From Methylobacterium sp. AMS5 (lineage in GTDB: Bacteria; Pseudomonadota; Alphaproteobacteria; Rhizobiales; Beijerinckiaceae), in the NCBI RefSeq assembly GCF_001542815.1, contig NZ_CP006992.1:4965501-5029500 (forward strand): a DNA stretch of 64,000 bases, given 5' to 3'. Shown here one piece after another: positions 27,388 through 37,078 of this stretch (its first letter is position 1; each line of letters opens with the position of its first letter). The notes beneath the pieces are model-generated. The model was not told the DNA's origin and searched no databases. It saw only the letters and a program-made list of their open reading frames with translations. A program made the translations under genes and the position numbers.

Positions 27388-27452
27388 GGTCGCGATCGAT
27401 CGAGTGCATCGAGCTTCGCTTGGGCGTCGCTCTGCTTGGGCTTACGGAACAT
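27388..27452 (-). pseudogene. detached N-terminal codons of the chemotaxis protein
   Basis: From the ATG at 27452 the sequence reads MFRKPKQSDAQAKLDALDRS and then leaves the PAS-MCP frame. Restoring one four-base unit in the tandem CGATCGATCGA run at 27393-27403 would give ...DRSIATMEFAMDG, joining the two frames. This is inferred from reading frames alone. Confidence 0.6.
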
Positions 27453-27885
27453 CACAGAACCCCCGTGACGCCATCTTTCTCCGGCAGCCACGTCGCCCGA
27501 GCGATGTCGTCATTGATCGAAGGCGGACCTCGGCGACTTCGCGCGATGTCTTTTATCCGCCCCTTATGTATAATGTTCATTTACTGGATAAATTATGAAT
27601 TAAAATCTGCAATAGCGGACATTGCAATCGCCTGTAGGCTGCAATCTTGTTTCGCCATGCGCCGAACAGACCGCAGTTACGATATTAGCCTATGATGTTG
27701 GCTTGCCGTTGCGCTGGCGATGCCCTCTTGCGCGTCCGCGTTGGGTTCGAAGAACGGTCGGCTTCGCTGCCACTTCGCCGATGGCAGGCAGGAAGCGGCC
27801 TTCGGACGGCTCGCCCTCCCCTGAACGGGATGTGACGACGGTCTTCCGTCCAGCCCGGCCTTGCGAGCGTCGTCGTCAACGACGC
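27453..27885. other. gene-free stretch with an AT-rich core
   Basis: No gene is supported here. The segment 27548-27690 is much richer in A and T than its surroundings and probably holds the promoter of the minus-strand chemotaxis gene; no element could be assigned with confidence. Confidence 0.5.
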
Positions 27886-28758
27886 TCAGTTGCCGCGGCG
27901 GAGATCGTCCAGGGGCACCGGTGCAGCGTGGGGCCGGCTGCCGAGCATCGCATCGATCAGCGCCACAACCTCGGCCCGGCCGACATTGGCGGCGGGCTCG
28001 AACGGGGTCCAGGTCTGGGTGAAATCGAGGCGCTCGAAGACGTCGCGATAGCGGCGCAGCTCGTTCACTGTGAGCGGCACGCCGCGCACGAAGGCCTTGT
28101 GTGCCGAGATCGTCAGCGCCTTGCGGACGTCGTTCGGGTCGAGCTCGAACTTGAGCGCGTCGCCGCAGAAACAGATCTTGCGCTTGCGGTCGAACAGCAC
28201 GGCGTGGCCGTCGAAATGGCCGGCGGTGCGGTGCAGTTCCAATCCGGGAAGGGGTTCGAGGAAGTCGTCATAGGGCCAGGAGACCTGAAGCGCCGCACTC
28301 CAGATGAAGTCGGCCGCCGGCAGACACAGTTCCGGGTCGAAACGGTCCTGAAGCTGCACCAGCGCGCCGTAGGAATGCGGGTGCGAGGCCGAGAGCACCT
28401 GCATGCCGCCGAGCCGCTCGATCTGGTCGAGCGCCGCCTCGCTGAAGACGGGGCAGGCTTCGAAGCCCATATTCCCGTTCTCGGTCCGGATCAGGTAGGC
28501 GCTCGGGCCGATGCCGGAAACCGGGTCGTTCCAGAAGCGCCAGACGCCCGGCTCCAGCTCTTCCCAGTGGCAGGGAAAGGCGTCTTGCGCCTCCCGCGTG
28601 GTGCGGAAGCGCCAGCCGTCCTGCGGCACGACGTGGCGGGCGTCCAGGCACATCGGGCAATGCGGCGGCGCCTCGAAGTGGCGCTGCCAGAACCCGCAAT
28701 TGTCGCAGGTGTAGGCGGGCAGCTTCAGGGCGCCGGCGAAGGGCAGGTAACCGGGCAC
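27886..28758 (-). CDS. MBL-fold metallo-hydrolase with N-terminal zinc ribbon
   Basis: The 290-residue protein begins with two CxxC pairs (TCDNCGFW and HCPMC), a likely rubredoxin-like zinc ribbon, and continues as a metallo-beta-lactamase-fold domain with SASHPHSYGAL, HFDGHAVLF and CFCGDALKF. The metal motif HxHxDH is altered (HPHSYG), so the catalytic chemistry is uncertain. I prefer the GTG at 28758 because AGGA lies 8 bases upstream; a TTG at 28764 would add two residues. It is separated by 82 bases from the SDR gene. Confidence 0.8.
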   Translation of the reverse strand: MPGYLPFAGALKLPAYTCDNCGFWQRHFEAPPHCPMCLDARHVVPQDGWRFRTTREAQDAFPCHWEELEPGVWRFWNDPVSGIGPSAYLIRTENGNMGFEACPVFSEAALDQIERLGGMQVLSASHPHSYGALVQLQDRFDPELCLPAADFIWSAALQVSWPYDDFLEPLPGLELHRTAGHFDGHAVLFDRKRKICFCGDALKFELDPNDVRKALTISAHKAFVRGVPLTVNELRRYRDVFERLDFTQTWTPFEPAANVGRAEVVALIDAMLGSRPHAAPVPLDDLRRGN

Positions 28759-28840
28759 GGGCAAGTCCTCATGGGTGCCCGCGGGCGGGCCGGAGATCGG
28801 ACGGTCCTATCCGCCCGATGCGGGTGAAGAAAGAGCCGGC

Positions 28841-29875
28841 TCAGACCCGTCCCAACAGACGCAGCGGCCCGCGCAGGGCCCGCGCCGCCAGGGCGGTTCC
28901 GAGCAGGGCGGCGCCCGCGACGCCGAGCACGAGGGCGTCGCGCTCCCGGCTCGTCCAGAACTCCGAGCGCGTCGTCTTGGCCCGCGCCCGCGCGTCGCCG
29001 TCGATCCGCGCCGGCCCCGGCACCGGGCCGTCGAGGTTGCCGCGCCGGTCCGGGACCGGCCCGTCCTGCACCATGTCGTCCAGGCTCTCCGCCGCCTTGC
29101 GGTCGGCGTAGGAGGGCAAAAGCGCCTGGGCCGCCGCCATCATCAGCGAGGTTCGTCCGACCCAGACCTCGCGGGTCGGATGCTCGATCGCGTGGTGGAT
29201 CGCCTCGGCGCAGAGGCGCGGATCGAACACGGGATCGGGCGCGCGCTGCCCGCGGCCGGTCCGGGTGCGGGTCCAGCCGAATTGCGGCGTGTTGACCGCC
29301 GGGAGGTAGACCACGCTGAGCGCGACGTGGCTGTCGGCGTGGATCAGTTCGGCGCGCAGGGAATCGGTGAAGCCGCTCACCGCGAACTTCGCCGCGCAGT
29401 AGGGCGCCTGCATCGGCGCCGCGCGGATCGCCAGCCCGGAGGAGACCTGCACGATCACGCCGCGGTCGCGCGGTTTCATGCGGCGCAGGGCCGCCAGGGT
29501 GCCGTGGACGGTGCCGAGATAGGTCGCCCCGGTCACGCTGCGGTATTCCTCCGGCGTGATCCGTTCGGCCGGCCCGACGATCGTGGTCATGGCGTTGTTG
29601 ATCCAGGCCCGGATCGGCCCGAGTTCCTGCTCGATCCGGTCGGCCGCCGCTTCGACCGCGGCGTCATCGGCCACGTCGGCGGGGATCGCCAGCACGCGTC
29701 CGCCCTCGCGGGCGAGCAGTGCCTCGGCTTCGGCCAGCCGGTCGGCGCCGCGCGCCAGGATCGCCACCGACCAGCCGCGCTGCGCAAGAAGCTGGGCCGT
29801 GGCGAGGCCGATCCCCGCGCTGCCGCCCGTCACGACGGCGACCCGCGCTGCGCCTCTTCGTCCCTGCCCTGCCAC
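28841..29875 (-). CDS. short-chain dehydrogenase/reductase with C-terminal membrane segment
   Basis: The 344-residue protein has the SDR Rossmann motif TGGSAGIGLATA, NNAMT, the catalytic Ser in IVQVSSG and the YCAAK Tyr-Lys pair. It is longer than a classical SDR. Residues about 315-340 form a hydrophobic helix (VLGVAGAALLGTALAA) that may tether it to the membrane. The start is a GTG with a strong GGAGGAGG run upstream. Substrate unknown. It is transcribed away from the RND operon terminator. Confidence 0.9.
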   Translation of the reverse strand: MAGQGRRGAARVAVVTGGSAGIGLATAQLLAQRGWSVAILARGADRLAEAEALLAREGGRVLAIPADVADDAAVEAAADRIEQELGPIRAWINNAMTTIVGPAERITPEEYRSVTGATYLGTVHGTLAALRRMKPRDRGVIVQVSSGLAIRAAPMQAPYCAAKFAVSGFTDSLRAELIHADSHVALSVVYLPAVNTPQFGWTRTRTGRGQRAPDPVFDPRLCAEAIHHAIEHPTREVWVGRTSLMMAAAQALLPSYADRKAAESLDDMVQDGPVPDRRGNLDGPVPGPARIDGDARARAKTTRSEFWTSRERDALVLGVAGAALLGTALAARALRGPLRLLGRV

Positions 29876-29966
29876 CGTCGCATCCTCCTCCGCGAAACCT
29901 GCCCGTCAATGCGCGCTGCGCGGGCGAAGTTGCGACGGAGGCGGAGCCTGCGACGTCGAATGCGAG

Positions 29967-29998
29967 AAGGCCCGCCGATCCGGAGATCGGCGGGCCTT
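29967..29998 (-). terminator. terminator-like hairpin after the RND efflux operon
   Basis: AAGGCCCGCCGATC and GATCGGCGGGCCTT form a perfect 14-bp stem around a four-base loop, 30 bases past the stop of the permease gene on the minus strand. It lacks a long T run but is the most stable hairpin nearby. Confidence 0.7.
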
Positions 29999-30027
29999 CG
30001 CAGAGTTCGGTGCCGATGCGGGCAGGC

Positions 30028-33000
30028 TCAGCCGTGGGCCGGGGCGCCGTGCGGCTCGCGATGCCCGTCGTCGCCATGCGGATCCTTGCCGCGTTTCTTG
30101 CCGACCCAGATCACCGCCTTGCGGATCACCACGTAGAAGACCGGCGTCAGGAACAGGCCGAAGAAGGTCGCGCCGATCATCCCGAAGAACACCGCCGTCC
30201 CGAGGGCTTGGCGCATCTCGGCGCCGGGCCCCGTGGCGATCACCAGCGGCAGCACGCCGAGGATGAAGGCAAAGGCCGTCATCAGGATCGGGCGCAGGCG
30301 CAGGCGGCAGGCCTGGACCGCGGCGTCCACCGGGCCCTTGCGCTCGCTGTTCTCGATGTCGTGGGCGAACTCCACGATCAGGATCGCGTTCTTGGCGGCC
30401 AGACCGATGAGCACGATCAGTCCGATCTGGGTCAGGATGTTGTTGTCCTGCCCTCGCAACTGCACCCCGAACAAGGCGGCGAGCACGCCTGTCGGCACCA
30501 CCAGCAGGATCGCCAGCGGCAGCGCCCAGGATTCGTACTGCGCGGCGAGCACGAGGAAGACCAGCAGCACGCCGAGCGCGAAGACGTAGATCGCGGTGTT
30601 GCCCGCCGCCTTCTGCTGGTAGGCGATCTCGGTCCAGTCGTAGGAGTACCCCTCGGGCAGGGCCCGCTTGGCGATCTCCTCCATGGTGTCGAGCGCCTGG
30701 CCGGTCGAGACGCCGGCCTGGGCCACGCCCTGCAGCGGCACCGAGTAGAACAGGTTGAACCGCTGCACGATCTGCGGGCCGGTGATCTCCCGGATCGTGG
30801 CGAGCGTGCCCATCGGCACCAGGGCGCCGGTGGAGGAACGGACCTTCAGCTGTTCGATGTCGCGCTGCGACATGCGGAAGGGCGCGTCGCCCTGCACACG
30901 CACCTGATAGATGCGGCCCAGCGTGTTGAAGTCGTTGACGTAGGCGCCGCCGAGCGCCGCCTGGACCGTCGCGAAGACGTTGGGCAGCGGCACGTTGAGC
31001 ATGCGCGCGATGGTGCGGTCGATGTCGAGGTAGAGCTGCGGCGTGTCGTTGCCGAAGGTCGTGAAGACCCGCGTCACGTCCTTGCTCTGGTTGGCCTGTC
31101 CCATCACCTCGCCGGCCGCCGCGAGCAGCGGGCCGGTCTCCGAGGATTGGCGGCTCTCGATCTGCATCTTGAAGCCGCCGCCCTGGCCGAGGCCGCGCAC
31201 CGGCGGGGGCGGGATGACGATGACCCGCGCCTCCTGGATGCCCGCGGTCGCCTTCATCACGTCGCCGGTGATCACCGCCGCGCTGCGGCCCTGCGCGGCC
31301 CGCTCCTTGGCGCCCTTGAGGGTGAGGAACATCACCGCCGCGTTGGTGGTGTTGGTGAAGGTGGCGCCGTCGAAGCCCGCGATGATGACGGTGTTGGTGA
31401 TGCCGTCGATCTTGCGGGCGATGGCGGCGGCCTTGTTCACGACCTCCGTGGTCCGGTCGAGCGAGGCGCCCGACGGCAGCTGCACGACACCGATGAGGTA
31501 GCCCTGGTCCTGGTCCGGGATGAAGCCCGTGGGCGTCGTCCGGGCGAGGTGCAGCGTGCCGGCGATCACGCCCGCGTAGAGGATCAGCATCGCGATCAGG
31601 CCGATCGCCGTCCCGGTCAGGAAGCGGATGGTGTGGCCGTAGGCGTTCGAGAGCCAGTCGAAGGCGCGGTTGAACAGGCTCGCCAGCCAGTTGACGAAGC
31701 GCGTGAGGAAGAACTTCGGCGGCTTGTGCTCGTGGTGCGGCTTCAAGAGGATCTTGCAGAGCGCCGGCGACAGCGTCAGCGAGTTGAAGGCCGAGATGAT
31801 GGTCGAGGCCGCGATGGTGAGCGCGAACTGCTTGTAAAACTGGCCCGAGATGCCGGGGATGAAGGCGGTCGGGATGAACACCGCCGAGAGCACCAGGGCG
31901 ATGGCGATGACCGCGCCGCCCACCTCGTCCATGGTCTTGTGGGCGGCCTCGCCGGGAGAGAGCCCGTCGGCCATGTTACGCTCGACGTTCTCCACCACGA
32001 CGATGGCGTCGTCGACCACGATGCCGATGGCGAGCACCAGCCCGAACAGGGTCAGGTTGTTGAGCGAGAAGCCGAGCGCGGCCATGACCGCGAAGGTGCC
32101 GACCAGCGACACGGGGATCGCGATCACCGGGATCAGCGCCGTGCGCCAGCTCTGGAGGAACACCAGCACCACGATGACGACGAGGAGGACCGCCTCGAAC
32201 AGGGTCTTGTAGACCTCGTGGATCGATTCCTCGATGAACTCCGTCGGGTTGTAGGCGATGCGGTACTCGACGTCCGGCGGGAAGCGCTTCTTCAACTCCT
32301 CCATCGTCGCCTTGACCGATTCCGCGGCCTCGAGCGCGTTGGTGCCCGGCCGCTGGAAGGCGCCGATGCCGATCGCGGGGGTGTCGTTGAGGAAGGAGTT
32401 CGTCGTGTAGTCCTTCTGGCCCATCTCGACGCGAGCGATGTCGCGCACGCGCACGAGGCGCCCCTCGCTCGCCTTGACGATGACGTCGGCGAACTCCTCG
32501 GGCGACTGGAAGCGCCCCTGCGACTGCACCACGAGCTGGAAGGCGGCACCCGGCGCGGCGGGCGGCCCGTTGAGCTGGCCGGCGGCGACCTGGACGTTCT
32601 GCTCCTGCAGCGCGGAGATGATGTCGGTGGTGGTCAGGCCGTAGGCGGCCATCTTCTGCGGGTCGATCCAGACCCGCTCGGCGTACTCGTTGCCGCCGAA
32701 GACCGTGATGTCGCCGACGCCGTTGAGGCGCAGCATCTCGTCGCGGATGTTGAGGTAGATGTAGTTGGCCAGATAGTTCTGGTCGTAGGTGCGGTTCGGC
32801 GAGAGCAGGTGCACGACCAGCATCAGGTCGGGCGAGGCCTTGCGGACGGTGACGCCGAGGTTGCGCACGTCCGGCGGCAGGCGCGGCTGCGCCACCGAGA
32901 TGCGGTTCTGGACCAGAACGTTGGCGATATCGAGGTTGGTGCCGACCTTGAAGGTCACGGTCAGCTGCATGGCGCCGTCGTTGGTCGACAACGACGTCAT

Positions 33001-33237
33001 GTAGAGCATGTTGTCGACGCCGTTGATCTCCTGCTCGAGCGGCGTGGCGATCGTGGCCGCGACCGTCTCGGCGTTGGCGCCGGGGAAGGAGGCGCGCACC
33101 GTCACCGTCGGCGGGACGATCTCGGGATACTGCGCCACCGGCAGCGACAGGTAGGCGACGTAGCCGACGAGCAGGAAGACGATCGACGTCACGGAGGCGA
33201 AGATCGGCCTGTCGACGAAGAAGTGGGCGAAACGCAT
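30028..33237 (-). CDS. AcrB/MexB-type RND multidrug efflux permease (HAE-1 family)
   Basis: The 1069-residue protein is the usual length for HAE-1 pumps. It starts with MRFAHFFVDRPIFASVTSI, has the porter-domain motif PGANAETVAATIATPLEQ, the TM4 proton-relay aspartates in GIVVDDAIVVVENVERNM near residue 405, and the second-half equivalents near residue 940. It uses the proton gradient to move drugs or solvents out through a periplasmic adaptor and an outer-membrane channel. The adaptor gene lies 150 bases upstream. No TolC-type gene is present here. Confidence 0.95.
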   Translation of the reverse strand: MRFAHFFVDRPIFASVTSIVFLLVGYVAYLSLPVAQYPEIVPPTVTVRASFPGANAETVAATIATPLEQEINGVDNMLYMTSLSTNDGAMQLTVTFKVGTNLDIANVLVQNRISVAQPRLPPDVRNLGVTVRKASPDLMLVVHLLSPNRTYDQNYLANYIYLNIRDEMLRLNGVGDITVFGGNEYAERVWIDPQKMAAYGLTTTDIISALQEQNVQVAAGQLNGPPAAPGAAFQLVVQSQGRFQSPEEFADVIVKASEGRLVRVRDIARVEMGQKDYTTNSFLNDTPAIGIGAFQRPGTNALEAAESVKATMEELKKRFPPDVEYRIAYNPTEFIEESIHEVYKTLFEAVLLVVIVVLVFLQSWRTALIPVIAIPVSLVGTFAVMAALGFSLNNLTLFGLVLAIGIVVDDAIVVVENVERNMADGLSPGEAAHKTMDEVGGAVIAIALVLSAVFIPTAFIPGISGQFYKQFALTIAASTIISAFNSLTLSPALCKILLKPHHEHKPPKFFLTRFVNWLASLFNRAFDWLSNAYGHTIRFLTGTAIGLIAMLILYAGVIAGTLHLARTTPTGFIPDQDQGYLIGVVQLPSGASLDRTTEVVNKAAAIARKIDGITNTVIIAGFDGATFTNTTNAAVMFLTLKGAKERAAQGRSAAVITGDVMKATAGIQEARVIVIPPPPVRGLGQGGGFKMQIESRQSSETGPLLAAAGEVMGQANQSKDVTRVFTTFGNDTPQLYLDIDRTIARMLNVPLPNVFATVQAALGGAYVNDFNTLGRIYQVRVQGDAPFRMSQRDIEQLKVRSSTGALVPMGTLATIREITGPQIVQRFNLFYSVPLQGVAQAGVSTGQALDTMEEIAKRALPEGYSYDWTEIAYQQKAAGNTAIYVFALGVLLVFLVLAAQYESWALPLAILLVVPTGVLAALFGVQLRGQDNNILTQIGLIVLIGLAAKNAILIVEFAHDIENSERKGPVDAAVQACRLRLRPILMTAFAFILGVLPLVIATGPGAEMRQALGTAVFFGMIGATFFGLFLTPVFYVVIRKAVIWVGKKRGKDPHGDDGHREPHGAPAHG

Positions 33238-33387
33238 CGTTCAAACCTCTCGCCGCCGGGACGGGCGCGCTCGCGCCACCCCTCGCAGCTTGCCGTTTGC
33301 GTTCAGGCCGGCGCCCGGTTGGTCCGGAGGCGCCGGTGCTCGAATCTCTTGGTCCGCTCCGCGCCCGCCACCGCGGTCGGAGCGGCG

Positions 33388-34535
33388 TCAGTTCTTGGTC
33401 GGCGGCAGCTCGGTCTTCTCGGCCTTCACCTGGGCGCCCGGGCGCACCTTGGCGACGCCGTTGATCACCACGAGTTCGTCACCCTTCACGCCCTCGCGGA
33501 TCACGCGGTAGCCGTCGACGATCGGCCCGAGCTTCACCGTCTTGGCCGCCACCTTGTCGCCCTCGCCGAGCACGTAGACGATGCGCTTGTCCTGGTTGGC
33601 CGAGACCGCCTCGTCGGGCAGCAGGACGCCCTGGTAGGGCTTGGTCGCCGGCATCGAGACGATGCCGAACAGGCCCGGCTTGATGAAGTTGTCCGAGTTC
33701 TCGACGGTGGCGCGCAGCAGCATCGTGCCGGTCTGGTTGTCGACGCGGTTGTCGACGAAGTCGAGCGTGCCCTTGCGGGTCGGCTTCGCCTCGCCGGACA
33801 GGGCGATCAGAACCGGGGCGCCCTTGCCGCGCTGCATCTGGCCCATGCCGATGCCGAGCGAGCCCTGGTACTTCAGGAACGAGCGCTCATCGACGGTGAA
33901 GCCGAAATAGACCGGATCGAGCGAGACGATCCGGGCCAGGATCGTCTGGTCGGTGCTGACGATGTTGCCCTCGGTGACGAGACGCTGGCTGATCCGCCCG
34001 TTGATCGGCGATTTCACTTCCGTGAAGTCGTAGTTGAGCTGCGCGTTGCGAAGCGCCGCTTCGGCACTGTCCACGTCGGCCTGGGCGGTCTGCGAGGCCT
34101 GGCGGCGCTGGTCGGTGACCTGCTCGGAGATGTTGCCGCCGCGCGACAGCACCTGGGCGCGCTCCAGATCCGTCTGGGTGAAGGAGAGCCGCGCCTTGGC
34201 CGAGGTGAGCGCGGCCTGGGCCTGTTCCAGAGCCGCCTTGTAGGGGCGGCGGTCGATGATGAAGAGCGTCTCGCCCTTCTTCACGTTCGCACCGTCCTGG
34301 AACATGATCTTGTCGAGGTAGCCGGTCACGCGGGCGCGGACCTCGACGAATTCGATCGGGTCGAACCGGCCGGTATACTGGTCCTGCTCGACGATCTCCC
34401 GCACCACCGGCTTCGCCACGGTCACGCCGGGCGGGGGCGCGCCCGGCATCTGCGCGCCGGCCGGCCCGGCAGCCAGCAGCGCGGAGGCGATCAGCGGTGC
34501 GGCGAGGAGAAAAGGCCTAAGGCTACGCATCATTC
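33388..34535 (-). CDS. RND efflux periplasmic adaptor (MexE/AcrA type)
   Basis: The 382-residue protein has a signal peptide ending near GPAGA, lipoyl-like half motifs (QYTGRFDPIEFVEVRARVTGYL and DGANVKKGETLFIIDRRPY), a helical hairpin (TQTDLERAQVLSR) and the beta-barrel and membrane-proximal domains. It bridges the inner-membrane permease and the outer-membrane channel. The double ATG at 34535/34532 is preceded by AGGGA; the longer frame upstream lacks signal-peptide logic. Confidence 0.93.
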
Positions 34536-34652
34536 GGTTCCCTGCATGGTGCGGCCTAGTCCCCACACCCTCGAATAGGGGGTGCGCTCCCGCACATGAC
34601 GGTCCGTCGCGAAAGGGACCGTTCCGCGCCCTGCAATGCAGGCATGCCGTAT

Positions 34653-34976
34653 CTACGATTCAACCGGCTCTCCCGCGGCGTACCAATCCTTGAAGGCGCC
34701 CGCGTAATGTTCGCTCACATCGAGGCCGGATTGCTGCGCGGCAGCGATCGCATGGACCGAGCGCACGCCCGAGGCGCAGGAGAAGACCGGCCGACGCCCG
34801 TCCGCCACGATCAGCCCCTTCAGCGCTTCGGGATCGAAGCTCGAGAGCGGATGCGAGATCGAACCGGGAATGCGCCCGCGGGCGAATTCATGATCTTCGC
34901 GCACATCGATGAGCAGCAGCGAGCCGTCCGCCAAGCCCTGCTTGACCGTCTCGCGGTCGAGGTCGACCACCTTCAT
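34653..34976 (-). CDS. rhodanese-like domain protein
   Basis: The 107-residue protein is a single rhodanese domain: LLIDVREDHEFARGRIPGS at the front and the active-site loop CASGVR (Cys near residue 73) with a basic residue as expected. Such proteins carry a persulfide and take part in sulfur transfer or cyanide handling in the cytosol. It stands alone between the RND operon and the glycosyltransferase. Confidence 0.92.
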   Translation of the reverse strand: MKVVDLDRETVKQGLADGSLLLIDVREDHEFARGRIPGSISHPLSSFDPEALKGLIVADGRRPVFSCASGVRSVHAIAAAQQSGLDVSEHYAGAFKDWYAAGEPVES

Positions 34977-35024
34977 CGCAACCGAACTTTCTAAGGGGAG
35001 GGAGCCGCCGCGGAAGGGGGCGGA

Positions 35025-36395
35025 TCAGATCGAGCTGGGATTTCTTAAGTCCTCTCGCCCGTGCGGCGCAACAGCGGCGGGCAGGTCGGCGATTGCGGCA
35101 TCGACCCGCTCGAAATGCGCGGCCCAGCTCGGCGGTTCGTAGGTTGCGAGCCGTCCCGCCAGCTCCGTCCGCAACCGGGAGCCGGCTTCGCTCAAGGCCC
35201 GCACGGCCGCCGTCCAGCCCGGGCCGTCGAGCGGGTCGAGGAGATGGGCGAAACCGCCGCCGATCTCCCGGTGGACGGGGATGTCGGAGGCGACGACCGG
35301 CAGGCCGCTGGCGGCGGCCTCAACCACCGGCAGGCCGTAGCCTTCGATGAAGGAGGGCATCAGCAGGGCGGTGGCGCCGCGCATCAACCGCGCGAGGCCG
35401 TGGGTGGACAGGCCGACCACCTCGCTCACATGGGGGCGGATGGCCTCGCAGCGGTCGAGCATGTCGGCGACGTTCTCGATCTCCCAGCCGCGCCGGCCGA
35501 TCAGGACGAGCCGCGGGATCGCCGCACCGGTCTCGGCGCCGTCGCGCCCGGCGAGATCGCGCCAGAGGTTGAGCAGCAGCAGGTGGTTCTTGCGCGGCTC
35601 GATGGTGCCGCAAACGAGGAAGGTCGGCCGCGCGAGCTCCGGCAGGCACGCCTCGCCCGCACCGCTCGAGAAGACGGGCTCGACGCCGAGGGGGACGACG
35701 GTGACCGGCTTCGGGCCCAGGCCCCGCTGCCGCGCGTAATCCGTGAAGCGGGCGCCGACATCGCCCGAATTGACGAGAACGTGCGCGGCGTGGCGTGCCA
35801 CGGTCTCCATCCGGATCGCATGGCGCTCGGCCTCGCCCGGCCGGCCGTATTCGGGGTGCGAGATCGGGATCAGGTCGTGGACGAAGAAAACCGGCCGCAC
35901 GTCGCGCCGCGTGTAGAGCCAATCGAAGCGTTCGGGCCGGTCGAGCCGCAGGTGCGAGGTGTGCAGATAGATCGTTCCCTCGGGAAGGCGCTCGATGCCG
36001 CCCGAGCGCAGCACCCGCAAACCGGTTTCGGCCTGAAGGCGACGTCGATCGAGCCCTCCCTCCGCCCGGCGCTTCGCGGCCGTCGGCAACGGGCGGGCGT
36101 CGTCGGCAAGCGAGGCCGCGAGCGCCTGAAACACCGGATCGGCCTCGGCGGCGACGTCCTCGACCCAGCCCGCGGCGACCGCCTCGACGATGCCGCGCGC
36201 AGTCTCGCGGTCGAGGACGCGCGGGCCGAACGCCGTCGAGACAAGCCCGAAGCGCGTGCCCTCCGCGCCTCGGGACAGGATGTGCCGGGCATAGGCGAGA
36301 TCGACCCGGTCGATGCCGGTGGGGCTGGCATGACGGAGCCGGGTGATGAGGCGGGTCAGGTCGATGGCGAGGCAGGCTTGCATGCCCGGCTGCAT
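35025..36395 (-). CDS. glycosyltransferase, GT4/GT1-type
   Basis: The 456-residue protein has the GT-B fold pattern of family 4. It shows VFFVHDLIPISHPEYG in the first domain, then CGTIEPRKNHLLLLNLW, and the donor-site motif MPSFIEGYGLPVVEAAASGLPVVASD with the E-x7-E spacing. It would add a sugar to a cell-surface glycan. The ATG at 36395 begins the family-like region; 36383 is an alternative. Directly upstream lies a cluster of 14-bp tandem repeats. No other glycan genes are adjacent. Confidence 0.88.
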   Translation of the reverse strand: MQPGMQACLAIDLTRLITRLRHASPTGIDRVDLAYARHILSRGAEGTRFGLVSTAFGPRVLDRETARGIVEAVAAGWVEDVAAEADPVFQALAASLADDARPLPTAAKRRAEGGLDRRRLQAETGLRVLRSGGIERLPEGTIYLHTSHLRLDRPERFDWLYTRRDVRPVFFVHDLIPISHPEYGRPGEAERHAIRMETVARHAAHVLVNSGDVGARFTDYARQRGLGPKPVTVVPLGVEPVFSSGAGEACLPELARPTFLVCGTIEPRKNHLLLLNLWRDLAGRDGAETGAAIPRLVLIGRRGWEIENVADMLDRCEAIRPHVSEVVGLSTHGLARLMRGATALLMPSFIEGYGLPVVEAAASGLPVVASDIPVHREIGGGFAHLLDPLDGPGWTAAVRALSEAGSRLRTELAGRLATYEPPSWAAHFERVDAAIADLPAAVAPHGREDLRNPSSI

Positions 36396-36436
36396 AGACC
36401 GGATTCCGTGATCCTGGCGACCGCTACCGGGCCATC

Positions 36437-36506
36437 GCCACGAGTCTTTGGCCACGAGTCTTTGGCCACGAGTCTTTGGCCACGAGTCTTTGGCCACAGG
36501 TCTTTG
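36437..36506. repeat. five 14-bp tandem repeats upstream of the glycosyltransferase
   Basis: GCCACGAGTCTTTG occurs four times without change (36437, 36451, 36465, 36479) and a fifth copy at 36493 differs in the centre (GCCACAGGTCTTTG). The array fills the space between the end of the PAS gene and the glycosyltransferase start, ending 41 bases before the ATG. Confidence 0.95.
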
Positions 36507-36529
36507 GCCGCCGGCCTTTCGCCGCGGGA

Positions 36530-37078
36530 CTAATGCTGTTGCCGATCCACGTCGCTGCTGCGGCTCGCGATCTCCCGGGCGATCTCGAGCAGGAGGACAT
36601 CGACGAGCTGGCGCAGCCGGGGCTTGCCGCTGGCATCGATCGCACGGCGCGCCGCGATGATGAGTTCGGCAGCCTCGTCGACGGCATCGGCCGCGGCCGC
36701 GCTTTCCAGCTCGTGCAGGGTCCGTGCCTGCACGCCGGGATCGGCGGTGTCGATCAACCTCCCCTCCCCGCGCACGGGGTGCTGCCGCGCGTCCCGGTGA
36801 ATCCGGCCGCGGCACAGAAGCCGGCGCTTGGGTCCGGAGAGTGACGCTACCCAGAGATCGACCGCGACGTCGTCCTCCTGCCCGGCGGCGTGGCGGACGT
36901 CGCCGAGGAAGCGGGCAGCCGCCGACGCATCGAGGCCGGCGGTCGCCCGCTCGCTGCGCAAGGGGTGCCCGGCGAGGCCGGCATCCCCCGCCATCAACTC
37001 GGCGGCTCCCTCGTCGAGGATGAAGCATCCGGTCGCCGGATCCCACTCCCAGGTTCCGGCGATACCAGGCGTCGTCAT
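36530..37078 (-). CDS. single-domain PAS protein of unknown function
   Basis: The 182-residue protein has a PAS-like fold: GTWEWDPATGCFILDEGAAELMAG at the start, then VDLWVASLSGPKRRLLCRGRIHRD and a closing GEGRLIDTAD. The C-terminus is helical and may be a dimerisation or output helix. No kinase, GGDEF or HTH domain is attached. A GTG at 37135 would add 19 residues. It lies between luxI and the glycosyltransferase, all on the minus strand. Confidence 0.65.
   Translation of the reverse strand: MTTPGIAGTWEWDPATGCFILDEGAAELMAGDAGLAGHPLRSERATAGLDASAAARFLGDVRHAAGQEDDVAVDLWVASLSGPKRRLLCRGRIHRDARQHPVRGEGRLIDTADPGVQARTLHELESAAAADAVDEAAELIIAARRAIDASGKPRLRQLVDVLLLEIAREIASRSSDVDRQQH

Noticed and set aside
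29719..34578. 1619-codon plus-strand open frame
   Set aside because: It lies antisense to the RND permease and adaptor, is rich in Arg, Asp, His and Gly with no fold-like pattern, and is explained by high GC in third positions.
36437..36506. CRISPR array
   Set aside because: The 14-bp units are directly adjacent with no spacers, and no cas genes are nearby.
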